From Kribbella antibiotica (GTDB taxonomy: Bacteria; Actinomycetota; Actinomycetes; Propionibacteriales; Kribbellaceae): DNA of 64,000 nt. The stretch is taken from the NCBI RefSeq assembly GCF_004349055.1, contig NZ_SMKX01000027.1, forward strand, positions 16,888 to 80,887, read 5' to 3'. A program made the translations under genes and the position numbers. A model generated the notes under the pieces. It had not been told where the DNA came from and did no database searches. It saw only the letters and a program-made list of their open reading frames with translations. Below are positions 8,163 to 16,766 of the stretch, in pieces (position 1 is the stretch's first letter; every line of letters begins with the position of its first letter).

Positions 8163-9845
8163 TCAGCGAGCCCGCTGCACGCGACCTTCGTCCCACACCG
8201 GCTCGTCGGACTCGTAGACAGTGCCATCGGAACCGAACACGAGGTGCCGGTCGAAGCCCCGCGCGAACCATCGGTCGTGAGTGACCGCGAGCACGGTGCC
8301 GTCGAAAGAGTCCAGGCCCTCCTCCAGCGCCTCGGCTGATTCGACGTCCAGGTTGTCGGTCGGCTCGTCGAGCAGCAGCAGGGTCGCGCCGGACAGCTCC
8401 AGCAGCAGGATCTGGAAGCGCGCCTGCTGACCACCGGACAGGGTGTCGAAGGTCTGCTCAGCAGCGTGCGCCAACTCGTACCGGTCCAGCTTCCGGGAGG
8501 CCAGCTCGCGTCCCATGCCATCGCGGTGCTCGTCACCACGATGGAGAATCTCCAGCAGCGTCTTGCCGACCAGCTCCGGGTGCTCGTGGGTCTGGGCGAA
8601 CCAGCCCGGCCGTACGCGCGCACCGAGCTTCACGATGCCGGTGTGCGCGACCGACGCGATCGGAACCTCACCGATCGGCTGGTGCTCGACGTCCGGATCG
8701 GTGCCACCGTTGGCGAGCAGGCGGAGGAAGTGCGACTTCCCCGACCCGTTGGACCCCAGTACGGCGACACGTTCGCCGTACCAGACCTCTAGGTCGAACG
8801 GCTTCATCAGCCCGGTCAGTTCCAGCCCGGTGGCCACCACTGCGCGCTTGCCGGTGCGGCCACCGGTCAGCCGCATGCTGACCTTCTGCTCACGGGGCAG
8901 CTCCTGCGGCGGGCCGATCTCCTCGAACTTGCGCAGCCGGGTCTGTGCGGCCTTGTAGCGCGAAGCCAGGCCGTCGTTGTACGCCGCCTTCTGCTTGTAC
9001 ATCAGCACCAGTGCCTTGAGCTTCGCGTGCTCCTCGTCCCAGCGCCGCCGCAGCTCCTCGAACCGCTCGAACCGGTGCTGCCGGGCCTCGTGGTACGTGC
9101 GGAAACCACCGCCGTGCGTCCAAGCGGTGTTACCGGCCGCACCGAGCTCCACGGTGATGATCCGGGTTGCCGTGTTGGCCAGCAGCTCCCGGTCGTGGCT
9201 GATGTAGAGCACGGTCTTGTCGCTGGTACGCAACTGCTCCTCGAGCCACCGCTTCGCCGGTACGTCGAGGTAGTTGTCCGGCTCATCCAGCATCAACACC
9301 TGGTCCGGTCCACGCAGTAGCGCCTCCAGCACCAGGCGCTTCTGCTCGCCACCGGACAGCGTCTTCACCTCACGCCACCGGCAGTTGTCGAAGGGGACGC
9401 CGAGAGCAGACATCGTGCAGACATCCCAGAGGACCTCTGCGTCGTACCCGCCGACCTCACCCCAGTCGGAGATCGCCTGCGCGTACTTGAGCTGGGTCTT
9501 CTCGTCCTCGGACTCCATCATCGCCAGCTCGGCGTTCTCCAGCGTCTCGGCCGCCTGCTGGATCGCCTCCGGCGCAACGCTGAGCAGCAGGTCCCGAACC
9601 GTCGACGAGTCCCGTACCGACCCGACGAACTGGCGCATGACGCCGAGACCGCCAGAGCGCGCCACACTGCCACTGTGCGCCTTCAGGTCGCCCGCGATGA
9701 TCTTGGTCAGCGTGGTCTTGCCCGAACCGTTCGCTCCGACCAGTGCCACCTTCGCACCGTCCCCCACCCGGAACGTGACGTCGTCCAGCAACACCCGGCC
9801 GTCCGGCAACTCGAACCCGATGCCGGCGACTTCTACGTGACCCAT
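8163..9845 (-). CDS. ABC-F family ATPase
   Basis: 560 aa with two ABC domains and no membrane segment, the ABC-F layout of ribosome-associated translation factors and antibiotic-resistance proteins. The first P-loop is GANGSGKTT (37-45), with signature LSGGEQKRL and Walker B region MLDEPDNYLD. The charged linker follows (RFERFEELRRRWDEEHAKLKAL). The second domain has GSNGSGKSH, LSGGQQARFQ and LLDEPTDNLD. The first site reads DEPDNYLD instead of the usual DEPTNHLD. It is encoded 16 nt upstream of the membrane protein. The role (translation factor or drug resistance) cannot be decided from sequence. Confidence 0.9.
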   Translation of the reverse strand: MGHVEVAGIGFELPDGRVLLDDVTFRVGDGAKVALVGANGSGKTTLTKIIAGDLKAHSGSVARSGGLGVMRQFVGSVRDSSTVRDLLLSVAPEAIQQAAETLENAELAMMESEDEKTQLKYAQAISDWGEVGGYDAEVLWDVCTMSALGVPFDNCRWREVKTLSGGEQKRLVLEALLRGPDQVLMLDEPDNYLDVPAKRWLEEQLRTSDKTVLYISHDRELLANTATRIITVELGAAGNTAWTHGGGFRTYHEARQHRFERFEELRRRWDEEHAKLKALVLMYKQKAAYNDGLASRYKAAQTRLRKFEEIGPPQELPREQKVSMRLTGGRTGKRAVVATGLELTGLMKPFDLEVWYGERVAVLGSNGSGKSHFLRLLANGGTDPDVEHQPIGEVPIASVAHTGIVKLGARVRPGWFAQTHEHPELVGKTLLEILHRGDEHRDGMGRELASRKLDRYELAHAAEQTFDTLSGGQQARFQILLLELSGATLLLLDEPTDNLDVESAEALEEGLDSFDGTVLAVTHDRWFARGFDRHLVFGSDGTVYESDEPVWDEGRVQRAR

Positions 9846-9893
9846 TCCCCCAGTCTGACCGGCGTACCCGTCAGCAGGCGAACGGATATCCCG

Positions 9894-10670
9894 TTACCAG
9901 CCCTTCAGAGCATCCAGGTACGTGCTGCCGGTCGGCCGGACCGGTCCGGTCATGAACAGCTTCAGGGGTGCCGCAAAGAGGCCGTAGGTGTGCGATCCGG
10001 TGAAGAAGCCCGGGCTGTTGCAGCCCGTGTACTCCACCCAGATCTCCCGGATGCCATCGGCCGTGGTGAACCGCAGCACGATCGCCTCGCTCGGCTGAGC
10101 CGTCTGCGGTGCGCACTTGAACACCGGTAGCTGGGAGTTCATCTCCGGCAGCACCTTGATCGCATCCACCACCTGCTGCGCAATCGCCGGGCTGAACTTC
10201 TGCTGGCCGAGCAGTGCGCCGGCCTTGAGGTCGTAGCGACAAGCCTCGAGCCCGGTCACCGGCGTACCGACGTCCAGCCCGGTCCCAGCCGGTACGGCGT
10301 TCGTCGCTGGTGCCTTGAGAATCGGATGCACGGCTGGGCATCCCGCCGCTCCAAACGACGGCTGACTGGGAACAGCCTCCATGGTTCGCTGCGGACCGCT
10401 CACGCCGGTCGCGCCGGTGTCCGCTTGCCCGGCGGAAGAGTTCTCGGGGCCGGACCCAGTCAGACCGGACATCACGCTCCAGCTGCCACCGATCGCCACG
10501 ACGACCAGCACGACAGCGGCACTCGACATGACCGCCTGCCTGCGCCGCCGAACCCGAAGCCGCGCAACCGTGGCCAGCCGACCGCTCTGCGACTCCGTCG
10601 TCTCTGCCTGGCCCCGGAACGCTGAGGTGAACTTGGGGCCGAGCTCCTGCTCAGGGTCATACTCAGGCAT
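9894..10670 (-). CDS. Membrane-anchored partner of the ECF sigma factor (putative)
   Basis: 258 aa: a cytoplasmic N-terminus of about 46 residues, one membrane segment (about 47-68, SAAVVLVVVAIGGSW) and an extracytoplasmic domain with several cysteines. Its ATG overlaps the sigma-factor stop by 8 nt, the arrangement of sigma/anti-sigma pairs. I see no zinc-binding HxxxCxxC anti-sigma motif in the short cytoplasmic part, so regulation of the sigma factor is inferred from position only. Confidence 0.65.
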   Translation of the reverse strand: MPEYDPEQELGPKFTSAFRGQAETTESQSGRLATVARLRVRRRRQAVMSSAAVVLVVVAIGGSWSVMSGLTGSGPENSSAGQADTGATGVSGPQRTMEAVPSQPSFGAAGCPAVHPILKAPATNAVPAGTGLDVGTPVTGLEACRYDLKAGALLGQQKFSPAIAQQVVDAIKVLPEMNSQLPVFKCAPQTAQPSEAIVLRFTTADGIREIWVEYTGCNSPGFFTGSHTYGLFAAPLKLFMTGPVRPTGSTYLDALKGW

Positions 10671-11196
10671 CCTCGGCTCCTCCCTTGCTCAGCGTGGTCT
10701 TCAATGCAGCCAGTGCGCGGTGCACATGCGATCTGGCCGTCGCCTCCGCGCAGTGCAGCAGTACGCCGATCTCTGCGTACGAAAGCTCTTCGTAGAAGCG
10801 CAGCACGACCGCTGCGCGCTGTTTGTCCGGCAGTGACGCGCACAACGCCCACACTGCCTCGGACTCCGCCCTGGCCGCCGCACCATCAGGTGCGGACGGC
10901 GCACTGCGAACGGGATCCTCCACCGGTGCCTCACGGCGGCGGAAACGGCGCCACCACGAGATGTGCGCGTTCACCACCATCCGCTTCACGTAGGCCTCTG
11001 GGTCGTCTGCCTTGCTGACCCGGGCCCAGCGGGCACAGGCGGTCGTCAAGGCGTCCTGGACGGCATCCTCGGCCAGCGAGCGGTCCCCGGTGAGCACATA
11101 GGCGAACCGCATCAGTGCGTCAGCCTTCTGCCCGACCCACTGCTCGAACTCGATCGACTCCGATCGCGCCTCTGCTGCCGCCAAGGCTGCCTCCAT
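10663..11196 (-). CDS. ECF sigma factor, SigE-type
   Basis: 177 aa from ATG 11196. Region 2 reads ADALMRFAYVLTGDRSLAED and continues with VQDALTTACARW; region 4 ends LRFYEELSYAEIGVLL followed by a helix-turn-helix (AEATARSHVHRALAAL). This is the compact actinobacterial SigE-like ECF class, which directs RNA polymerase to a small stress regulon. The next gene overlaps it by 8 nt and encodes a membrane protein. Upstream, after a 5-nt gap, lies a methyltransferase, so it may be read from the truA transcript as well as its own promoter. Confidence 0.9.
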   Translation of the reverse strand: MEAALAAAEARSESIEFEQWVGQKADALMRFAYVLTGDRSLAEDAVQDALTTACARWARVSKADDPEAYVKRMVVNAHISWWRRFRRREAPVEDPVRSAPSAPDGAAARAESEAVWALCASLPDKQRAAVVLRFYEELSYAEIGVLLHCAEATARSHVHRALAALKTTLSKGGAEDA

Positions 11197-11201
11197 ACCC
11201 C

Positions 11202-11813
11202 TCAGGACGGCGCCGGACCCGCGTTCGTTGCACGCAGTACCCGGAACCCCTTGGCGCTGCCGACCCGCTCGCAGGGATAGCCCTGCTCGGTCATCCAGCG
11301 CTGCAGCGAGTCGCCGCCGAGGTTCTTGCCGACCACGAACCATGCCACGCCGTCGGGCGCAAGGCGAGCAAGCCAACGCAACAACATCTTGTGCAGCTCC
11401 GGCTTGCCGATGTGGATCGCCGGGTTCGACCAGATCTGGTCGAACAGCAGATCCGCCGGTACGTCGTCCGGCTGCGCAGTGTGCACGCGGTCCGCGACAC
11501 CGGCCGTCTTCGCGTTCTCGGCGGTCAGCTCCAGCGCCCGGTTGTTCACATCGACCGCCCACACCACAGCACTCGACTCAACCGCCAGTGCGCAGGCAAT
11601 CGGCCCGTAGCCCGTCCCCAGGTCGAGGAACGTCCCCGACCCGGTCGGCGCAGGCACCTCGCGCAGCAGGATCGCCGTACCGATGTCCAGACGGTCCCGG
11701 GAGAACACACCGCTCGCCGTGGTGAACGAGTACTCCCGCCCCCAGATCCGGCCCGTGACAGTACGGCGTACGTCGGCGGAACTCGGCTCCGCCGCGAAGT
11801 AGTGGTCAGCCAC
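11202..11813 (-). CDS. Class I SAM-dependent methyltransferase (RsmC-like small domain)
   Basis: 203 aa from GTG 11813, chosen because GGGGAGAGG lies about 8 nt upstream and because it starts inside the truA stop (8-nt overlap GTGGCTGA). SAM motif I is FLDLGTGYGP at about 62-71, with acidic VDVNN after it. The catalytic-loop equivalent is SNPAIHIGK, a variant of the NPPF/NPPY loop of rRNA N-methyltransferases. Likely substrates are rRNA bases, but only the fold is supported. Coupling to truA suggests an RNA-modification pair. Confidence 0.85.
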   Translation of the reverse strand: MADHYFAAEPSSADVRRTVTGRIWGREYSFTTASGVFSRDRLDIGTAILLREVPAPTGSGTFLDLGTGYGPIACALAVESSAVVWAVDVNNRALELTAENAKTAGVADRVHTAQPDDVPADLLFDQIWSNPAIHIGKPELHKMLLRWLARLAPDGVAWFVVGKNLGGDSLQRWMTEQGYPCERVGSAKGFRVLRATNAGPAPS

Positions 11814-12618
11814 GCTGGTGTACCTCTCCCCTGACCTGTCGGGACTCCAGTGCCCGAGCAGCCAGCTCGTTGTCCGCCGGATAGCGCACTTCTTCCAGTG
11901 TGAGCCCATGAGCAGGCACCACTACAACCGCCGGGTTCCGCACCCCCGCCGAGAGCACTGTGATCGGCCAGTCGATCTCTTGGCGTCCGTCACCGACCGG
12001 GATCACTGACCCCACCAGTGCCCGCACCATCGAGTGGCAGAAGGCATCCGCGATCACGGTCCCCTCCAGCAGCCCAGGAGCCGTGCGCTGCCACGAGAAA
12101 TCCAGCAACGCTCGCACCGTGCTGGCACCTTCGCGCTTCTTGCAGAACGCAGCGAAGTCGTGCTCGCCCAACAGCCGTTTCGCCGCAGCGTTCATCCGCT
12201 CCACATCCAGCGGACGGCCGACCCGCAACACATGCCCGCGGGTCAACGGATCCCAGCTCGACTGCTCATCACACAAGCGGTACACATAGCGGCGGGCGAT
12301 CGCCGCGAACCGCGCGTCAAAGCCCTCTGGCGCCACCCTGACGGCCTTGATGATCACATCCGCAGGCAGGACGCCGTTCAGCCCTCTCAAGAGCCTGCGC
12401 GGCTCCACAGCGGCTTCCAAGTCGAAGTGGATCACCTGGCCACGGGCATGCACGCCGGTATCCGTCCGCCCGGCACATGTCACCGCCAGCCGCTCCGGAA
12501 GGCGCAGTACGGTCTGCAACGCATCCTCGAGCAGCCCCTGCACGGTCCGGACATCATCCTGGCGGGCCCAGCCGTGAAAAGCCGTCCCGTCGTAACTGAG
12601 GTCTATCCGCCAACGCAC
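11806..12618 (-). CDS. truA: tRNA pseudouridine(38-40) synthase
   Basis: Isomerises uridines 38-40 in the tRNA anticodon arm. I start at GTG 12618 (VRWRIDLSYDG, 270 aa), where TruA homology begins. The catalytic aspartate is Asp53 in the motif AGRTDTGVHA. Other family signs are GTAFHGW, RRYVYRL and FCHSMVRALVG. It follows rplQ after a terminator-like hairpin, the usual actinobacterial rpoA-rplQ-truA order. Confidence 0.96.
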   Translation of the reverse strand: MRWRIDLSYDGTAFHGWARQDDVRTVQGLLEDALQTVLRLPERLAVTCAGRTDTGVHARGQVIHFDLEAAVEPRRLLRGLNGVLPADVIIKAVRVAPEGFDARFAAIARRYVYRLCDEQSSWDPLTRGHVLRVGRPLDVERMNAAAKRLLGEHDFAAFCKKREGASTVRALLDFSWQRTAPGLLEGTVIADAFCHSMVRALVGSVIPVGDGRQEIDWPITVLSAGVRNPAVVVVPAHGLTLEEVRYPADNELAARALESRQVRGEVHQRG

Positions 12619-12636
12619 ACGGCAATCTAACGCAAA

Positions 12637-12669
12637 CAGCGCCCCGCACCGGAAAGGTGCGGGGCGCTG
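12637..12669 (-). terminator. Hairpin terminator after rplQ
   Basis: Perfect 14-bp GC-rich stem (12637-12650 with 12656-12669; arm CAGCGCCCCGCACC) with a GGAAA loop, 16 nt beyond the rplQ stop. On the minus strand the stem is followed by GTTTGCG, a weak T run, so read-through into truA is likely. Confidence 0.75.
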
Positions 12670-12685
12670 CGCAGTGCTGAGGAGA

Positions 12686-13369
12686 TCAGTCCTCGGCCTT
12701 GGCACCGGCCTTGGTGAAGCCAGCGGCCTCGGCGTCCTCGGCGGTCTTGAACCAGACCTCGGCGACCGTCTGGTCGTACCACGGCGAGTCGGTGCCGTGG
12801 TACTTCATCGAGTCTTCGTTGCCCTTGACGGTGAAGCCCTCGGGCGCCGAGCCGTCGGCCAGCGGTGCGGCCGAGTTGTCGAACTTGCCGGCGACGACGT
12901 CCTGGACTGATTCGTCCTGGACGTCAGCGACCGGAGCAGCCTCGACGGCCTCGGCCTTCGGCTCCGCCTTCGTGGCCGCAGCCTTCTTGGTGGCCTTCTG
13001 CGGCGCTGCGGACAGCGCCTCGACCAGCTCGATCTTCACCATCGGAGCGTTGTCACCCTTGCGGGGGCCGAGCTTGATGATGCGGGTGTAACCACCCGGA
13101 CGGTCCGCGTACCGCTCGCCGATCTCGGTGAAGAGCACGTGCACGACGCTCTTGTCCCGGATCCGCTTCATCACCTGGCGACGGGAGTTCAGGTCACCAC
13201 GCTTGGCCTTGGTGATCAGCGACTCAGCCAGCGGCTGCAGGCGCTTCGCCTTGGTGTAGGTGGTGGTGATGGCGCCGTGCTCGAACAGCGACGTCGCGAG
13301 GTTGCTGAGGATCAGCTTCTCGTGCGCCGGGCTGCCGCCCAGCCGGGCACCCTTGGTGGGGGTAGGCAT
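12686..13369 (-). CDS. rplQ: 50S ribosomal protein L17
   Basis: The N-terminal ~120 residues are standard L17 ([20 protein letters not shown], then [20 protein letters not shown]), which sits near the tunnel exit. The 227-aa length is far above the ~120-130 of E. coli. The extra ~100 residues hold an Ala/Lys/Glu-rich linker followed by a segment containing [18 protein letters not shown], typical of long actinobacterial L17 proteins. It ends the infA-rpmJ-rpsM-K-D-rpoA-rplQ unit. Confidence 0.96.
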   Translation of the reverse strand: MPTPTKGARLGGSPAHEKLILSNLATSLFEHGAITTTYTKAKRLQPLAESLITKAKRGDLNSRRQVMKRIRDKSVVHVLFTEIGERYADRPGGYTRIIKLGPRKGDNAPMVKIELVEALSAAPQKATKKAAATKAEPKAEAVEAAPVADVQDESVQDVVAGKFDNSAAPLADGSAPEGFTVKGNEDSMKYHGTDSPWYDQTVAEVWFKTAEDAEAAGFTKAGAKAED

Positions 13370-13450
13370 CTCTTACTCCAGAAGGATCTCAGGCCGGATG
13401 ATGGCCCGGGGTGGGTGTCAGTGATCGGGGCGGTGGGGCGGGGAAGGTAT

Positions 13451-14476
13451 TCAGTACTGCTCGGTCTCGGCGAAGCTCTCGTCGTCGTCCTCGGACTCCG
13501 TGCCGTAGGCCTCGGCGGCCGCACGCAGATCGAAGCCGGGAGGCGAGTCCTTCAGCGACAGGCCCATCTCGGCGAGCTTCAGCTTGACCTCGTCGATCGA
13601 CTTGGAGCCGAAGTTCCGGATGTCCAGCAGGTCCTGCTCGCTGCGCGAGATCAGTTCACCCACGGTGTGGATGCCCTCACGCTTGAGGCAGTTGTACGAC
13701 CGGACGGTGAGCTGCAGGTCCTCGACCGGCAGCGCCAGGTCGGCGGCCATCTGCTCGTCGACCGGCGACGGGCCGATGTCGATGCCCTCGGCCTCGACGT
13801 TCAGCTCGCGGGCCAGGCCGAACAGCTCGACCAGCGTCTTACCGGCCGACGCGACGGCGTCGCGGGGCAGCATCGACGGCTTGGTCTCGACGTCGACGAC
13901 GAGACGGTCGAAGTCGGTGCGCTGCTCGACACGGGTCGCCTCGACCTTGTAGGTGACCTTGAGGACCGGGGAGTAGATCGAGTCGACCGGCATCCGGCCG
14001 ATCTCGGCGTCCGCGGACTTGTTCTGGATCGCGGACACGTAACCGCGCCCACGCTCCACGACCAGCTCCATCTCGAGCCGGCCCTTCTCGTTCAGGGTGG
14101 CGATCTTCAGATCCGGGTTGTGCACCTCGACACCGGCCGGCGGCGCGATGTCCGCTGCGGTGACGTCACCGGGGCCCTGCTTGCGCAGGTACATGGTGAC
14201 GGGCTCGTCGTGCTCGGAGGAGACGACCAGGTCCTTCAGGTTCAGGATCAGCTGGGTGGCGTCTTCCTTCACCCCGGCAACGGTCGAGAACTCGTGCAGA
14301 ACGCCGTCGACCTTGATGCTGGTGATGGCTGCACCGGGGATCGAGGACAGCAGGGTGCGGCGGATCGAGTTACCGAGCGTGTAGCCGAAACCCGGCTCCA
14401 ACGGCTCGATGACGAACCGCGAACGGTGCTCGTCGACGACCTCTTCGGTCAGGGTGGGACGCTGTGCGATAAGCAA
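13451..14476 (-). CDS. rpoA: RNA polymerase alpha subunit
   Basis: 341 aa. The N-terminal dimerisation domain ([20 protein letters not shown]) nucleates polymerase assembly. The flexible linker is followed by the C-terminal DNA-binding domain ([18 protein letters not shown], then [15 protein letters not shown]), which contacts UP elements and activators. The tail is acidic. It lies 101 nt after rpsD; the gap holds a GC-rich hairpin that could tune rpoA relative to the ribosomal proteins. Confidence 0.98.
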   Translation of the reverse strand: MLIAQRPTLTEEVVDEHRSRFVIEPLEPGFGYTLGNSIRRTLLSSIPGAAITSIKVDGVLHEFSTVAGVKEDATQLILNLKDLVVSSEHDEPVTMYLRKQGPGDVTAADIAPPAGVEVHNPDLKIATLNEKGRLEMELVVERGRGYVSAIQNKSADAEIGRMPVDSIYSPVLKVTYKVEATRVEQRTDFDRLVVDVETKPSMLPRDAVASAGKTLVELFGLARELNVEAEGIDIGPSPVDEQMAADLALPVEDLQLTVRSYNCLKREGIHTVGELISRSEQDLLDIRNFGSKSIDEVKLKLAEMGLSLKDSPPGFDLRAAAEAYGTESEDDDESFAETEQY

Positions 14477-14538
14477 CTTCGTGTTCCTTCACTGTTCGCG
14501 ACGACCACTATTTGAGGCCGCGAGGACTGAAGACGACC

Positions 14539-14579
14539 GATCCGGCCGGCGCTGAGAGGCCACCGGCCGGAACCGGATC
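14539..14579 (-). terminator. Intercistronic hairpin rpsD/rpoA
   Basis: GATCCGG (14539-14545) pairs with CCGGATC (14573-14579), and an inner CCGG (14546-14549) pairs with CCGG (14567-14570) after a 2-nt bulge. The arm touches the rpsD stop codon. No T run follows, so this is more likely an attenuating or RNA-processing hairpin than a full terminator. Confidence 0.5.
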
Positions 14580-15186
14580 AGTTCTTCGAGTAGAGCTCGA
14601 CGATCAGGTGCTCGGAGACCTGGGTGTCGATCTGCTGCCGGGTCGGCAGCTGGTGGACGAGGATGCGCAGACGCTCCGGCATCACCTCGAGCCAGGCCGG
14701 GACAACACGCTCGGCGTGCGTCTCCCGGGCGATGATGAACGGGGTCGTCTCGACCGACTTGCCCTTGACATCGATGATGTCGTAAGCAGCCACCCGGTAC
14801 GACGGGATGTTCACCTTGATGCCGTTCACGGTGAAGTGACCGTGCGTCACGAGCTGACGGGCCTGCCGACGCGTCCGGGCCAGGCCCGAGCGGTAGACCA
14901 CGTTGTCGAGACGGGACTCGAGGATGACCAGCAGGTTGTCACCGGTCTTGCCGGCGCGCCGCGAGGCCTCTTCGTAGTAACGGCGGAACTGCTTCTCCAG
15001 AACGCCGTACGAGAAGCGGGCCTTCTGCTTCTCGCGCAGCTGGAGGAGGTACTCGCTCTCCTTCGGACGGCCGCGGCCGTGCATACCCGGCGGGTACGGA
15101 CGACGCTCGAACGCCTTGTCGCCACCGACGAGGTCAACCCCGAGACGGCGCGACTTCTTGGTCATGGGACCGGTGTAACGGGCCAT
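14578..15186 (-). CDS. rpsD: 30S ribosomal protein S4
   Basis: S4 starts 30S body assembly on 16S rRNA. The length is 202 aa and the start MARYTGP is the usual one. The S4 RNA-binding fold is visible in RRQARQLVTHGHFTVNGIKVN. The N-terminus lacks the four-cysteine zinc site found in some S4 proteins, and GMHGRGRPKESEYLLQL is the actinobacterial form. It lies 24 nt after rpsK. Confidence 0.97.
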   Translation of the reverse strand: MARYTGPMTKKSRRLGVDLVGGDKAFERRPYPPGMHGRGRPKESEYLLQLREKQKARFSYGVLEKQFRRYYEEASRRAGKTGDNLLVILESRLDNVVYRSGLARTRRQARQLVTHGHFTVNGIKVNIPSYRVAAYDIIDVKGKSVETTPFIIARETHAERVVPAWLEVMPERLRILVHQLPTRQQIDTQVSEHLIVELYSKN

Positions 15187-15210
15187 TTTCGCTGCCTACC
15201 TTTCTCTGGG

Positions 15211-15618
15211 TCAGACCCGGCGCCGCTTGGGAGGGCGGCAGCCGTTGTGTGCGGTCGGGGTGACGTCCTGGATGGTGCCGACCTCGAGGCCGACGGCACC
15301 CAGCGAACGGATCGCGGTCTCACGGCCGGAGCCGGGACCCTTCACGAACACGTCGATCTTGCGCATGCCGTGCTCCATCGCGCGGCGCCCAGCGGCCTCG
15401 GCGGCCATCTGCGCGGCGAACGGGGTGGACTTGCGCGAACCCTTGAAGCCGACGGTGCCCGCGGAAGCCCACGAGATGACCGCGCCGGTCGGGTCGGTGA
15501 TCGTCACGATCGTGTTGTTGAACGTGCTCTTGATGTGCGCGTGGCCGGCGGCCACGTTCTTCTTCTCCTTGCGGCGCACCTTCTTCGCGCCGGCCGCAGT
15601 GCGGCTCTTGGGAGGCAT
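15211..15618 (-). CDS. rpsK: 30S ribosomal protein S11
   Basis: S11 lies on the 30S platform and supports mRNA selection. It is 135 aa, with a basic N-terminus and the conserved [20 protein letters not shown] and [14 protein letters not shown] segments, ending [11 protein letters not shown]. It lies 38 nt after rpsM. Confidence 0.98.
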   Translation of the reverse strand: MPPKSRTAAGAKKVRRKEKKNVAAGHAHIKSTFNNTIVTITDPTGAVISWASAGTVGFKGSRKSTPFAAQMAAEAAGRRAMEHGMRKIDVFVKGPGSGRETAIRSLGAVGLEVGTIQDVTPTAHNGCRPPKRRRV

Positions 15619-15656
15619 AAGTCAGATACTCCTGGAAAGATCGAGGGTCATCCGGG

Positions 15657-16028
15657 TCACTTCTTCTTCTTGCCGGCGATTGCCTTCTTGCGACCCTTGC
15701 GGGTGCGGGCATTCGTCTTGGTGCGCTGACCGCGCACCGGCAGACCGCTGCGGTGCCGGCGGCCCTGGTACGACCCGATCTCGATCTTGCGGCGGATGTC
15801 CGCGGTCACCTCACGGCGGAGGTCACCTTCGATCTGGTAGTTGCCTTCGATCCAGGCGCGAAGCTTGACCAGCTCCTCGTCGCCCAGCTCGTGAACGCGC
15901 TTGTCACCGGAGATCCCGGTGGCTTCGAGCGTCTTGAGGGCGCGGGTGCGGCCTACTCCGAAAATGTAGGTGAGTGCGACCTCGATGCGCTTGTCGCGCG
16001 GCAGGTCGACTCCTACGAGGCGTGCCAT
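15657..16028 (-). CDS. rpsM: 30S ribosomal protein S13
   Basis: S13 is in the 30S head, contacts S19 and bridges to the 50S subunit. It is 123 aa and starts [20 protein letters not shown]. The helix-hairpin region [10 protein letters not shown] and the [14 protein letters not shown] tail are diagnostic. A lysine run closes the protein. A 187-nt gap separates it from rpmJ, longer than other gaps in this group. Confidence 0.98.
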   Translation of the reverse strand: MARLVGVDLPRDKRIEVALTYIFGVGRTRALKTLEATGISGDKRVHELGDEELVKLRAWIEGNYQIEGDLRREVTADIRRKIEIGSYQGRRHRSGLPVRGQRTKTNARTRKGRKKAIAGKKKK

Positions 16029-16138
16029 CTGGCGATGTTCCCTTCGTCGGCAGAGGTGTGGTGGCGCGCCGCGTCCTTGCCCGCCTCGGTGACGTTCGTG
16101 CTCACCGGCAAGGCCCCGGCCTCTGTTCCGGGGGAAAC

Positions 16139-16163
16139 GTCCAGCGTGAAACTACTGCTGGAC
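16139..16163 (-). promoter_or_regulatory. Hairpin in the rpmJ-rpsM gap
   Basis: GTCCAGC (16139-16145) and GCTGGAC (16157-16163) form a perfect 7-bp stem with an 11-nt loop, within the 187-nt gap between rpmJ and rpsM. It may slow or process the transcript; there is no T run. I see no clear promoter in the rest of the gap. Confidence 0.35.
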
Positions 16164-16215
16164 GAGCGTGCGCGCTGTGGTGCGAAAGTGCCGTGCCCTG
16201 CTGAGAAAGAGCTGG

Positions 16216-16329
16216 TCAGCCCTGCCGCTGCTTGTGCCGCGGGTTCTCGCAGATCACCATGACCCGGCCGTGACGGCGGATCACCTTGCACTTGTCGCAG
16301 ATCTTCTTGACGCTCGGATTGACCTTCAT
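16216..16329 (-). CDS. rpmJ: 50S ribosomal protein L36
   Basis: A 37-aa protein reading [19 protein letters not shown] and ending NPRHKQRQG. Cysteines at about 11, 14 and 27 and His32 give the C-x2-C ... C-x4-H zinc site, so this is the zinc-bearing L36 and not a zinc-independent paralogue. It lies 35 nt after infA, the standard infA-rpmJ-rpsM order. Confidence 0.96.
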   Translation of the reverse strand: MKVNPSVKKICDKCKVIRRHGRVMVICENPRHKQRQG

Positions 16330-16364
16330 CGAGCTTCTTTCTTCGACAGGTGTTGGTGGTCGTG

Positions 16365-16586
16365 TTACTTGTACCGATAGACGATGCGACCCCGGGTGAG
16401 GTCGTACGGCGACAGCTCCACGACGACCCGGTCCTCGGGGAGAATCCGGATGTAGTGCTGCCTCATCTTGCCGCTGATGTGCGCGAGCACTTTGTGCCCA
16501 TTGGACAGCTCAACACGGAACATCGCGTTCGGCAGGGCCTCGACGATGGTGCCCTCGAGTTCGATAACTCCCTCTTTTTTGGGCAT
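16365..16586 (-). CDS. infA: Translation initiation factor IF-1
   Basis: IF-1 occupies the 30S A site during initiation. The 73-aa S1/OB-fold protein has the near-invariant pattern [19 protein letters not shown], then [19 protein letters not shown] and [16 protein letters not shown]. It opens the infA-rpmJ-rpsM-rpsK-rpsD-rpoA-rplQ cluster. On the minus strand, TACACT (16642-16647) is a plausible -10 with a leader hairpin TGGCTC/GAGCCA (16618-16634). Confidence 0.98.
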   Translation of the reverse strand: MPKKEGVIELEGTIVEALPNAMFRVELSNGHKVLAHISGKMRQHYIRILPEDRVVVELSPYDLTRGRIVYRYK

Positions 16587-16700
16587 GTCCTCGCACTTCT
16601 GTAGACGTGACTGACTATGGCTCGAAAAGAGCCAACAACCGAGTGTACGTCAGTACCACACCCGAAACCCAATCGGCCCCCACCGACCCTCCTTACCGGT

Positions 16701-16730
16701 CGGGTAGTACCCAACTAATTAGTGGGTACT
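16701..16730 (+). promoter_or_regulatory. Palindromic operator upstream of the imine-reductase-like gene
   Basis: AGTACCC (16706-16712) and GGGTACT (16724-16730) flank a perfect 10-bp palindrome ACTAATTAGT (16714-16723), offset by a single A. A further half-site GGGTA (16702-16706) mirrors TACCC across one base. The cluster of GGGTA/TACCC half-sites ends 36 nt before the ATG of the next gene and sits where its promoter should be. The regulator is not encoded nearby. Confidence 0.7.
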
Positions 16731-16766
16731 TGTCCGCTCCGAAGCACTGCCCGCAGGCTGGCAGCC

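Noticed and set aside
8147..8623. Upstream extension of the minus-strand membrane-protein frame
   Set aside because: The open frame reaches 8623, but this part lies inside the ABC-F gene in another frame, is not membrane-like, and an ATG at 8146 fits the intergenic space.
9868..9896. Small ACGG/CCGT hairpin between the ABC-F and sigma-partner genes
   Set aside because: Only four base pairs; too weak to call a terminator.
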